From: Clostridium sp. CAG:510
GTDB taxonomy: Bacteria; Bacillota; Clostridia; Lachnospirales; Lachnospiraceae
Assembly (NCBI GenBank): GCA_000434615.1
Contig: FR880848.1
Span: forward strand, 211,873-228,183
Direction of reading: 5' to 3'
Length of the DNA stretch: 16,311 nucleotides
Both the position numbers and the translations under genes were made by a program. Below the pieces are notes generated by a model. That model was not told the origin of the DNA, searched no databases, and was given only the letters and a program-made list of their open reading frames with translations. Numbering within the stretch: position 1 is the first letter of the stretch; each line of letters opens with the position of its first letter. Below, piece by piece: positions 7,634-14,481 of this stretch.

Positions 7634-8796
7634 CAGTAGAAAATATGTCCTCCGATTGCAATGCCCGTCAGTCCGTCGATAGGTGTCCTGAAGTACAGGC
7701 AGCTGCCTACGTTGGTGACGCCCGACATGGCTTCCTCCGCCGCCTTGTAGCAGTCGGCATTTGCCTTGTCCACCGCAAGTGCCAGTTCGTATCTGCCGCT
7801 TGCCACCGGTGAAAACTGGGATTTCTGATAGATAACCCCTACCACGGTATCCGGATATTTAGAGCTTAACACACGGTTGATTACCACCGCGCCTACCGCC
7901 AGCTTGCCCGCATAGGGCTCCGCACCCGCTTCACAATATATGATATTTGCCAGCAGCTTTTTATCTCCGTCGGCAAAGGTCACCTCGGAAATATCCCTCC
8001 AGGTAGCCTTGGCCGCTGCTGCCGACAATGCTTTTTCCTGCTCAATAATCTTCTTTAAAGTTGCAATGTCCTCTTCTTTTTTCTTAAGCTCCGCCTCATA
8101 GGCACGGGCTTCCTCTTCCGCCGTGGCAATTTTATCTCCATATTTCTGGATATTGCTGTTGGTCTGGCTGATAAGACCCGATACCTTGCTTTTCTCTGTT
8201 TCCGCTGCCAGGTACAAATCATCCAGATCCGCTTTTTCCTGAAGAAGTTTTGCCTCCTCTTCTTCAATCCGCTGTCTTGTCGCCTCGTACTCTGCCATCA
8301 TGTTTTCGTCATAATCGGCAATGGCGGAAAAATAATCGCTGTAATTCAAAAAATCGCTGAAGCTCTGGGCAGAAAACAGCAATTCCAGATAGTCGGTTTC
8401 TCCCGACTCGTACATGTACTGTATCCGCTTTACCATGCAGTCATACTGCCATGCTTCCGTTTTCTTCGCTTCTTCGATTTCCTCACCCGTGATTCGGATA
8501 GCCTCTTCCTTATCGGCTATTTGTCCCTCCAGCTCCTCTAATTTTGAACTGACCGCCGTCATCTGGGCATTCAAATCCTTTAAGTCGGCCTGCAATCCCG
8601 CTTCCGTATCCTTTAAATCATCGATATGGTCGTTCTTGGAGTCCAGCCTGTCCTTAATTTCATCTTTATCTTTCAGGGCTTCGTTTAACCGGTCCTGTGT
8701 GGTAACGGCATAGGAAAAAGAGGGAACACTGCACGCGAACAAAACCACTGCCATCCATAATGCAATTTTTGCTTTTCGTAAGGCTGCCTTTTTCAT
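7633..8796 (-). CDS. Secreted coiled-coil protein with SleB/CwlJ-type cell-wall hydrolase domain
   Basis: A 387-aa protein starting at ATG 8796. Residues 1-30 form a signal peptide (basic start, hydrophobic 11-24, cleavage probably after FSYA). Residues about 34-262 are almost continuous heptad-rich helix with a break at 131-170 (SGETDYLELLFSAQSFSDFL-type), as in the PcsB/EnvC coiled-coil domains that in known cases respond to FtsEX. Residues about 278-387 match the Hydrolase_2 (SleB/CwlJ) fold: CEAGAEPY with E289 as the expected catalytic acid, LAVGAVVINRV at 299-309, QFSPVASGR and a C-terminal GGHIFY. It probably cuts peptidoglycan outside the membrane. A longer start at 8874 would overlap comEB by 4 bp but lacks a ribosome site and would place 26 residues ahead of the signal peptide. 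It sits between comEB and atpZ, an unusual place. Confidence 0.88.
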   Translation of the reverse strand: MKKAALRKAKIALWMAVVLFACSVPSFSYAVTTQDRLNEALKDKDEIKDRLDSKNDHIDDLKDTEAGLQADLKDLNAQMTAVSSKLEELEGQIADKEEAIRITGEEIEEAKKTEAWQYDCMVKRIQYMYESGETDYLELLFSAQSFSDFLNYSDYFSAIADYDENMMAEYEATRQRIEEEEAKLLQEKADLDDLYLAAETEKSKVSGLISQTNSNIQKYGDKIATAEEEARAYEAELKKKEEDIATLKKIIEQEKALSAAAAKATWRDISEVTFADGDKKLLANIIYCEAGAEPYAGKLAVGAVVINRVLSSKYPDTVVGVIYQKSQFSPVASGRYELALAVDKANADCYKAAEEAMSGVTNVGSCLYFRTPIDGLTGIAIGGHIFY

Positions 8797-8870
8797 GTAA
8801 CCTTCCCTCTGCTTTCCTGTCCTTTCCGTGATTATTACTATTGCTGCTTTTGCGGTGTTATCCGCTATGT

Positions 8871-9362
8871 TCATACATGCAGGGTGATTTCCCTGCCGGT
8901 ATGTTTGTATGCCTCAAAGCTCACACCCGCCGCCGTAAGCATGCGTTTGGAGGCTAAGGTGGAGTCGCTACTGGCATATTTATCGCTGCCATATACTATT
9001 TTTTTGATGCCTGCCTGAATGATTGCCTTCGCACATTCATTGCAGGGGAAAAGAGAGACATAGAGCTTTGTCCCCTCTAAGGAACCGCCCCGGTAGTTCA
9101 GGATGGCATTCATCTCCCCATGGGTCACATAGGGGTACTTGGTGTCTGCGAATTCGCCTTCCCTGTCCCAGGGAAACTCATCGTCCGAGCAGCCGATGGG
9201 AAAACCGTTATAGCCCATGGAAAGAATTTTGTTGTCCGGGCTGACAATACATGCTCCCACCTGCGTATGGGGGTCCTTGGAACGCATACCCGAAAGCTGG
9301 GCAATGCCCATAAAGTATTCGTCCCAATTGATATAATCATCTCTCTTCCGCATTTTTATCAT
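8871..9362 (-). CDS. comEB: dCMP deaminase (ComEB family)
   Basis: A 163-aa zinc-dependent deaminase. The zinc/catalytic motif HGE is at residues 81-83 (H81 ligand, E83 proton shuttle), and the second zinc motif PCNEC is at 106-110 (C107 and C110). The N-terminal part, with DPHTQVGACIV and GYNGFP at 50-54, is typical of deoxycytidylate deaminases, which convert dCMP to dUMP for dTMP synthesis. GAGGA lies 7 nt upstream of the ATG. It follows upp by 12 bp, so a pyrimidine salvage pair is formed. The symbol reflects homology to comEB of Bacillus; a role in competence is not implied. Confidence 0.93.
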   Translation of the reverse strand: MIKMRKRDDYINWDEYFMGIAQLSGMRSKDPHTQVGACIVSPDNKILSMGYNGFPIGCSDDEFPWDREGEFADTKYPYVTHGEMNAILNYRGGSLEGTKLYVSLFPCNECAKAIIQAGIKKIVYGSDKYASSDSTLASKRMLTAAGVSFEAYKHTGREITLHV

Positions 9363-9374
9363 GATTTCTTCCTC

Positions 9375-10004
9375 TTATTTGGTACCGAAGATTCTGTCTC
9401 CCGCATCACCTAAGCCGGGTACAATGTAACCGTGGTCGTTTAACTTCTCATCCAGCGCACCGATATACATATCTACATCGGGGTGTACTTCCTTCATCTT
9501 TTCCACGCCTTCGGGTGCTGCGATAATACACATAAAGTGGATTTTCTTGCAGCCTTTGTCTTTTAACATCTGGATAGCCGCTACGGAAGAACCGCCGGTT
9601 GCCAGCATGGGGTCTACTACAAACACTTCTCTTTCTGCGCAGTCTGCGGGAAGCTTGCAGTAATATTCTACAGGATTTAAGGTTTCCGGATCCCTGTAAA
9701 GACCGATATGTCCGACTTTTGCTGCGGGAATAAGCTGCAGAACACCGTCAACCATGCCGAGACCCGCTCTTAAGATGGGCACAATTGCCATTTTCTTTCC
9801 CTTTAATTCCTTTACGGTTGTCTCGCAGATAGGAGTTTCAATCTTTACATCGGAAAGCTGCAGGTCACGGGTTGCTTCATAACAGATTAACATTGCGATT
9901 TCGCTGATGGTCTGTCTGAAATCCTTGGTGCCGGTTTCCTTTCTTCTGATATAACCGATTTTATGCTGGATCAGGGGATGATCCATTACTACAACTTTTG
10001 CCAT
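9375..10004 (-). CDS. upp: Uracil phosphoribosyltransferase
   Basis: A 209-aa cytoplasmic salvage enzyme making UMP from uracil and PRPP. The PRPP-binding motif VVDPMLATGGSS lies at residues 129-140, and the uracil-binding C-terminal segment with GYIVPGLGDAGDR at 192-204. ILRAGLGM at 77-84 is also typical. ATG at 10004 is chosen because GGAGG lies 7 nt before it. An in-frame start at 10028 would add eight residues not typical of the family and places this ribosome site inside the gene. It follows rpiB by 77 bp; that gap holds a perfect TATAAT, so an internal promoter is possible. upp directly upstream of atp genes is a widespread Firmicute arrangement. Confidence 0.97.
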   Translation of the reverse strand: MAKVVVMDHPLIQHKIGYIRRKETGTKDFRQTISEIAMLICYEATRDLQLSDVKIETPICETTVKELKGKKMAIVPILRAGLGMVDGVLQLIPAAKVGHIGLYRDPETLNPVEYYCKLPADCAEREVFVVDPMLATGGSSVAAIQMLKDKGCKKIHFMCIIAAPEGVEKMKEVHPDVDMYIGALDEKLNDHGYIVPGLGDAGDRIFGTK

Positions 10005-10043
10005 TTTTCTGCCTCCGTTTTCTCTCATGTGAGCTTTGAATAT

Positions 10044-10049
10044 ATATTA
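10044..10049 (-). promoter_or_regulatory. Perfect -10 hexamer upstream of upp
   Basis: TATAAT on the minus strand lies in the 77-bp gap between rpiB and upp, 40 bp before the upp start. No good -35 is found 16-18 bp upstream (best match CATAAA or CCATAA), so an activator or a weak internal promoter would be needed. Confidence 0.35.
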
Positions 10050-10081
10050 TAGGGTTGTTAAGCTTTCTTTATGGGAGTATA

Positions 10082-10513
10082 TCACAATTTTTCGATTAAA
10101 GCAATTCTGCGATTATGCCTTTCTTCGTCGGAAAACGGCGTATTTAAGAAGATATCCACTACTTCTCTGGCAAGGTTGGGTCCGATTACACCGGCGCCCA
10201 TTGCCAGCATATTGGCGTTGTTATGAAGTCTTGTTGCCTTTGCGGAAAAACAGTCATGGCAAAGTGCGCAGCGGATGCCTTTTACCTTGTTTGCCACAAT
10301 GGAAATACCGATGCCGGTGGTACAGATGACAATGCCTTTTTCACACTCGCCGGAAGCTACTGCTTCCGCAGCCGCCCTGCCGAATACCGGATAATCGCAG
10401 GAGCTTTTGTCCATGCATCCGAAATCCTTGTAGGGAATGCCCTTCTCCTCTAAATAAGCAATTACCACCTGCTTTAAATCGTAACCGCCGTGGTCACATC
10501 CTAATGCTATCAT
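10082..10513 (-). CDS. rpiB: Ribose-5-phosphate isomerase B (RpiB/LacAB family)
   Basis: A 143-aa protein of the RpiB/LacAB family, interconverting ribose 5-phosphate and ribulose 5-phosphate in the pentose phosphate pathway. Substrate-binding residues D7-H8 in GCDHGG, the candidate catalytic cysteine C64 and the phosphate-binding run after it, and H97-N98 in RLHNNANML are all present. The motif after the cysteine reads CTTGIGIS rather than the usual CGTGxGxS (T65 in place of Gly). A strong AAGGAGG sits 7 nt before the ATG. It lies between tsaC and upp, where the Bacillus homologue ywlF is also found near ywlC and upp. Related sugar isomerases are possible, but position favours RpiB. Confidence 0.93.
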   Translation of the reverse strand: MIALGCDHGGYDLKQVVIAYLEEKGIPYKDFGCMDKSSCDYPVFGRAAAEAVASGECEKGIVICTTGIGISIVANKVKGIRCALCHDCFSAKATRLHNNANMLAMGAGVIGPNLAREVVDIFLNTPFSDEERHNRRIALIEKL

Positions 10514-10588
10514 TTTTCTTCCTCCTTATGGTTTTCACCTTTATATTAGTATATCCTTTTATAACGTATCCCTTTGTAATTTGACGCT

Positions 10589-11653
10589 TTATACCTGAAC
10601 CACATGGTGTCCCGCCGCCTTTAACAGACGGTTCATGACAGCCTGTCCGATGCCGGCATAATCAAAGCTTTCGGAAAACATTTTTTCCGTTCCCTCTTCG
10701 TCAAAATCCCTGAGAATGCCGTAAAGATGCTTTGCTACAGACAGTTCGTCCGTCCTGCTTCCGGCGCACTTCACCACATCCGCATGATACAGATTTTTCG
10801 TTTCCTCCGTGGCAATGACTCCGGTTTTCACACCCTGTGCCTGCAGCCTGTCCGTTTCTACGTTGATGTACGCCGCCACCTTTTCTTTTGTACCCGCCAC
10901 TATGGTAAGCTGTCCCTTGGGGGCGTAGTGCCGGTATTTCATCCCCGGCGCCTTGGGAGCCTGTCCGCTTTTATCGCTTAAAATCGTCACATCCGTATCC
11001 ACCTCGCCGAGCACCCGGGATAACATTTCCTGCGTCACATACCCGGGACGCAAAATCTGGGGCGGTTCCACCGTCAGATCCACAATAGTGGACTCAATAC
11101 CGATTTCCACCTCGCCGCCGTCAATAATCATGTCGATTTTACCGTTCAAATCCTCCTGCACATGCCTGGCAAGAGAAGGGCTGGGACGTCCCGAAGTGTT
11201 GGCGCTGGGAGCCGCCACATAACCGCCGCCGTAAGCAATCAGCGCCTGCGCCGTTTTGTGGGAAGGAAAACGGATGGCAACCGTATTTAAGCCTCCCGTC
11301 GTTTCAAGTGGCACTTCCTCCGACTTCGGTAAAATCATGGTCAGCGGACCGGGCCAGAACGCATCGGAAAGTTTCTTGGCATTTGCCAGCATTTTCCTGC
11401 TTTCCTCCGTATCCGCCACAATCCGGTAAATATCTTCAAACCGGCATATATGCACAATAAGCGGATTGTCGGACGGTCTGCCCTTTGCTGCGTATATTTT
11501 GCGGGAAGAATCGGGATTTAAGGCATCTCCGCCCAGACCGTAAACGGTTTCCGTCGGAAATGCCACCAGTCCGCCGGCTTTTAAGATTTCACCGGCTTCC
11601 TTTAAGCATTCCTTGTCATCCTCTTCCATACAGGTAATCCACTTTGTTTCCAT
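10589..11653 (-). CDS. tsaC: L-threonylcarbamoyladenylate synthase, Sua5-type (tRNA t6A biosynthesis)
   Basis: A 354-aa two-domain protein. The N-terminal YrdC/TsaC domain (about 15-205) has GLVAFPTETVYGLG (28-41), KGRPSDNPL (57-65), SANTSGRPSP (150-159) and ESTIVDL (187-193). A linker with PGMKYRHYAP (236-245) leads to the C-terminal Sua5 domain (about 247-350). The enzyme makes threonylcarbamoyl-AMP from threonine, bicarbonate and ATP, the first step of t6A37 modification of tRNAs that read ANN codons. The length fits the long Sua5/YwlC form rather than short TsaC. The ribosome site (AAAGGA, about 14 nt away) is poorly spaced, so expression may rely on coupling to the amidase gene 21 bp upstream. 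Confidence 0.95.
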   Translation of the reverse strand: METKWITCMEEDDKECLKEAGEILKAGGLVAFPTETVYGLGGDALNPDSSRKIYAAKGRPSDNPLIVHICRFEDIYRIVADTEESRKMLANAKKLSDAFWPGPLTMILPKSEEVPLETTGGLNTVAIRFPSHKTAQALIAYGGGYVAAPSANTSGRPSPSLARHVQEDLNGKIDMIIDGGEVEIGIESTIVDLTVEPPQILRPGYVTQEMLSRVLGEVDTDVTILSDKSGQAPKAPGMKYRHYAPKGQLTIVAGTKEKVAAYINVETDRLQAQGVKTGVIATEETKNLYHADVVKCAGSRTDELSVAKHLYGILRDFDEEGTEKMFSESFDYAGIGQAVMNRLLKAAGHHVVQV

Positions 11654-11674
11654 TTGTATTCTTGTGTTCCTTTC

Positions 11675-12379
11675 TCACTGTGCATTCAGATATTGCAGGA
11701 TGCCCAGCGTAATTTCCCATGCGATACAATCCTGGTATTCGTCCGAGCAGAGAGCCTCCGCCTCCGTCCGGTTCGACAGAAAACCGCATTCCACAATCAC
11801 AATGGGAATTTTAGTTTTCTTCAGCAGATAATAGCTGCTGTTTGCCTTAATCTGTCGTTTATTTCCGGGATCCGCCCCTTCAATCAGGCGCTTCTGGATT
11901 TTGTCCGCCAGCTCCTGCCCTTCCGCACTGCCTTCGTAGTAGAAAACCTGTGCACCGTGCACATATTCCTCCGGGTAGCTGTTCTGGTGGATGCTGACCG
12001 TAAGGTCGGGTGCCGTCTCTTCAATAATGGCAATGCGCCGTTTCATATCCTGCACCTTTTTATGGGAAGCGTCCGCGTCGTACAGGCCGTCTTCCGTTTC
12101 CCTTGTCATAATAACCCGGATGTCCTCTTTTTCCAGATAAGCCTTAACCCGTCTGGCAATACTTAAATTGACGTCCTTTTCCTTCGCTCCGTTAATACCG
12201 ATTTTACCGGGGTCATCCCCGCCATGACCGGCGTCAATTACCACACAGGGGCCTTCCGGCTCCTGCTGCAAGGCATTTCCAACTGTTTCCCTAACCGGCT
12301 GTGTGAAAAAGACAATTCCCATAACCAACAGAATAAACACGCCTGCTGCCGCAAAGCTCTGCTTACTGTCCCGTTCCAT
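11675..12379 (-). CDS. cwlD: N-acetylmuramoyl-L-alanine amidase, CwlD-like (Amidase_3)
   Basis: A 234-aa protein with one N-terminal membrane anchor or uncleaved signal (about 9-26), then a single Amidase_3 domain. The zinc site is complete: H52 in DAGHGG, E67, H131 in SIHQNS, and the catalytic glutamate E197 in VECGFLSN. It cleaves the amide between MurNAc and L-alanine outside the membrane. Size, single-domain form and N-terminal anchor match CwlD of spore formers, which prepares cortex muramic lactam; a vegetative amidase role cannot be excluded. It lies 66 bp after the GH18 gene. GGAGG is 4 nt before the ATG, slightly close. Confidence 0.88.
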   Translation of the reverse strand: MERDSKQSFAAAGVFILLVMGIVFFTQPVRETVGNALQQEPEGPCVVIDAGHGGDDPGKIGINGAKEKDVNLSIARRVKAYLEKEDIRVIMTRETEDGLYDADASHKKVQDMKRRIAIIEETAPDLTVSIHQNSYPEEYVHGAQVFYYEGSAEGQELADKIQKRLIEGADPGNKRQIKANSSYYLLKKTKIPIVIVECGFLSNRTEAEALCSDEYQDCIAWEITLGILQYLNAQ

Positions 12380-12445
12380 ATACCCTCCGCTGTCCTGTAT
12401 TCTATCTTAATTTATGTAGGAAGCGAAGTCTTTATGCGGGGCAGC

Positions 12446-14167
12446 TTACCTCTCCAGATAGACCCTGATCAGATCCCAGGCGCCCGCAGGTTCAAATCCC
12501 AGTCTCCAGGCTGCCACACCGCCCAGCTCGTAGTTCTGCATGACGGTAAGCTTGACGTTAAAGGACTGTAAGTCCTCAATCCACATCTGGTACAGAGTCG
12601 TGCCGTCCGTTGCCTCCGCATAATTCTGTCCGGTGGCGTCATCCCAATCGTAAGTCATATTGTATTTCTGAAGCAAAGCATCCACACCTGTCATGGGGTA
12701 TGCTTCACTGGTAAGCGAAGTTCCTTCGGTAATCCAGAGTCTTGTGTAGAACGGAAGTGCCACTACAATCTTGTCTCCCGGCACATATTCCCCGGTCTTT
12801 TCAATGGCATAGCGGACATAATCAATAGAAGAAACAGAACCGGCTTCCTCGCTGCCTGCCCAGTGCTCATCGTACGCCATAATAATCACATAATCGGCAA
12901 TCACACCCTGTTCCGCCAAATTGTAACGGGTATTGAAGTGATACGGTACGGAATCATCCACGGAAAATACCAGACCAGCCTGTCTGCAGCGGATGGAAAG
13001 CTCTCTTAGGAATTCCACAAAATCTTCTCCTGCCGCTTCATCCATAACTTTTTCAAAGTCCACGTTCACGCCGTCCATGCCGCAGGCTGCCGCCGCATTC
13101 ATGATGTTGTCAATCAGTGCGGTTCTTGTAGTGGTAGAAGCCAGTACGGCTGCCACATCCGTGCGGTTGCCCTGGTCATCCAGGTAGTTAAAGTCATCAA
13201 CCACGCCCCATACCTGCAGACCTTTTTCATGCGCCTTTTCCACATAGGAGGCTTCTGCGAAGCTGCGCAGGGAGCCGTTTGTATCCGATACGCTGAACCA
13301 GGTGGGTGCGATTACGGTAAGCCCGGAAGCATTTGCCATCACATCGTTTAATGTGCCGTTGCCTGTGGTGCTGTACACACCGTGCCAGCCCAGACAGATT
13401 TTTTTATCCTGCTTTAAGGTAGTGTATTCCGGCTCCGTGTAATCGGTTACCGGTGTCGGTGTCTCCGTTCTTTCATTTGTCAGTTTCTTATTTTCTACAT
13501 AGCCGACAAAGCCATCCGCCGTCTTTACCTGGCTCCAGGTTTCCATTTTATCGAGAATAACCACTCTGTCGCCCTCTTTTACATGACAGAGGATGGGGCT
13601 CTTTACACCGCCGCGCAGACGCACATCGGTATCGGATTTTATATCCGCTGCCTGCTCCTCCTCCCAGCTGGTGTAAATCTGCACACGGCTGGGATCCGTA
13701 AATACTTCATAGGAAAAGTTGGTGTATTTCTTTACATAGTCCAGCGCAATGTAGTACTTTGTTTCCTCATTGCCCTCCACTGCGTAAAAAATACAGTAAT
13801 CCACCGGGTTCTCCACACCGTTTACCGTATAGGAAGAAGCATCGAGGGATGCCCGGATGATCTCCGTTGGTGTGGTATACAAAAGCAATCCTTCGTTTTT
13901 ATCAATGTAAAAACGGCTGTTTAAAATATCCTGTACATCTCTGTATTCCAGATAGCAGATGCCGTCCTTCAGCACGGCGTCCTGCTCGGTCACCTCATTC
14001 TGTAAAATAATGGGTACGTCGCTTTCCTTGGTAATGTGAAAATATTCATATAAATCCGCCTGCTCATGGGAGTAGGTATACCGCTCTATCGCCTGGCCTC
14101 CGAATGCCACACCACCGATAATCAGAATTAAAACCACCGCTATCAAAACCGGGATTGTTTTTTTCAT
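12446..14167 (-). CDS. Membrane-anchored GH18-family glycosidase-like protein with SH3 domain
   Basis: A 573-aa protein. Residues 5-23 form an N-terminal membrane anchor or signal. Residues about 45-165 look like the copper-amine-oxidase N-terminal-type (stalk) domain found in clostridial surface proteins. An SH3b domain follows at about 178-230 (DVRLRGGVKS, DKMETWSQVKTADGFVGYV). Residues about 255-570 are a GH18 barrel with DGVNVDFE at 365-372: the canonical DxxDxDxE motif with Asn at the first inner Asp, as in YaaH/SleL-like proteins, and E372 as the expected acid. MAYDEH at 430-435 is also typical. It probably acts on peptidoglycan or chitin-like glycans at the cell surface. The AAAGG ribosome site is about 14 nt from the ATG, which is weak. 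It is the first gene of the long minus-strand run. Confidence 0.88.
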   Translation of the reverse strand: MKKTIPVLIAVVLILIIGGVAFGGQAIERYTYSHEQADLYEYFHITKESDVPIILQNEVTEQDAVLKDGICYLEYRDVQDILNSRFYIDKNEGLLLYTTPTEIIRASLDASSYTVNGVENPVDYCIFYAVEGNEETKYYIALDYVKKYTNFSYEVFTDPSRVQIYTSWEEEQAADIKSDTDVRLRGGVKSPILCHVKEGDRVVILDKMETWSQVKTADGFVGYVENKKLTNERTETPTPVTDYTEPEYTTLKQDKKICLGWHGVYSTTGNGTLNDVMANASGLTVIAPTWFSVSDTNGSLRSFAEASYVEKAHEKGLQVWGVVDDFNYLDDQGNRTDVAAVLASTTTRTALIDNIMNAAAACGMDGVNVDFEKVMDEAAGEDFVEFLRELSIRCRQAGLVFSVDDSVPYHFNTRYNLAEQGVIADYVIIMAYDEHWAGSEEAGSVSSIDYVRYAIEKTGEYVPGDKIVVALPFYTRLWITEGTSLTSEAYPMTGVDALLQKYNMTYDWDDATGQNYAEATDGTTLYQMWIEDLQSFNVKLTVMQNYELGGVAAWRLGFEPAGAWDLIRVYLER

Positions 14168-14235
14168 ACTAAATAACCATGCCTTTCCGCAACAGCCTGC
14201 ATTTCATTTACACTGTCCCTCTAATCATGCTTCCC

Positions 14236-14264
14236 ATTATAGCAAACTCTTTTCCCTGCGTCAT
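14236..14264 (-). promoter_or_regulatory. Promoter for the GH18-led gene run (extended -10)
   Basis: Read on the minus strand, ATGACG (-35, 14264-14259, 4 of 6 to consensus) is followed after 17 bp by TATAAT (-10, 14241-14236), with TGC directly before it as an extended -10. Transcription would begin near 14229, leaving a leader of about 60 nt before the GH18 start. Seen by eye only. Confidence 0.65.
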
Positions 14265-14290
14265 TATATAAATTGACAAATTTGTCTAAA
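14263..14290 (-). promoter_or_regulatory. Second promoter-like pair with a palindrome in its spacer
   Basis: On the minus strand TTTAGA (14290-14285) and TATAAT (14268-14263) are 16 bp apart. The perfect 12-bp palindrome GACAAATTTGTC (14275-14286) fills the spacer and touches the -35. This could be a tandem promoter with an operator for a dimeric regulator. The -35 is weak (4 of 6), and A/T-rich palindromes can arise by chance. Confidence 0.35.
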
Positions 14291-14304
14291 ATTCCCTCTT
14301 TGTG

Positions 14305-14356
14305 AAAAAAGAGACGGTGCAGTCAAGAGGCATTCCCGTTTTGTCACCGTCTCTTT
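14305..14356 (-). terminator. Rho-independent terminator of the 69-codon gene
   Basis: The arms AAAGAGACGGTG (14308-14319) and CACCGTCTCTTT (14345-14356) are perfect 12-bp inverted repeats around a 25-nt loop. On the minus strand the stem ends in six T (14310-14305), so it terminates leftward transcription, i.e. the transcript of the gene at 14460-14669. The loop is long for a terminator. It separates that transcript from the GH18 promoter just downstream. Confidence 0.8.
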
Positions 14357-14360
14357 CCGA

Positions 14361-14373
14361 GGCACAGCGTGCC
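14361..14373. repeat. Short perfect hairpin GGCAC-AGC-GTGCC
   Basis: A 5-bp perfect stem with a 3-nt loop lies four bases from the terminator stem, between it and the 25-bp repeats. It would be in the 3' untranslated part of the 69-codon gene's transcript. No function is assigned. Confidence 0.5.
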
Positions 14374-14406
14374 ACAGCATTCATTCAATTAAATAAAGAG
14401 TCCCGA

Positions 14407-14481
14407 CAATCAATGGGTCCTCGTCTTTCTGCAATCAAAGTTTTCTCACTTTCCTGCAATCAAAGGTTCCTGACCCTGTCG
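14407..14481. repeat. Three degenerate 25-bp direct repeats
   Basis: CAATCAA recurs at 14407, 14432 and 14457, exactly 25 bp apart, and each unit also shares parts of a pattern like AAGGTTCCTCACTTTCCTG. Units 2 and 3 share CTGCAATCAAAG across their left edges. Unit 3 overlaps the last codons and stop of the 69-codon gene; units 1 and 2 are downstream of its stop. This may be duplicated coding 3' end or a 3'-UTR element. Confidence 0.65.

Noticed and set aside
8797..8874. Longer start of the SleB-type hydrolase at 8874, overlapping the comEB stop
   Set aside because: No ribosome site precedes it, and it would put 26 residues ahead of a standard signal peptide.
10514..10588. TATACT/TAATAT boxes upstream of rpiB as a promoter
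   Set aside because: No -35-like hexamer is found at 16-18 bp from any of these boxes; the gap is simply A/T-rich.
14169..14180. Tiny frame (ATG GTT ATT TAG) just before the GH18 start as a coupling leader peptide
   Set aside because: The only nearby AAAGG is one base from its ATG, so initiation is unlikely; it is short enough to be chance.
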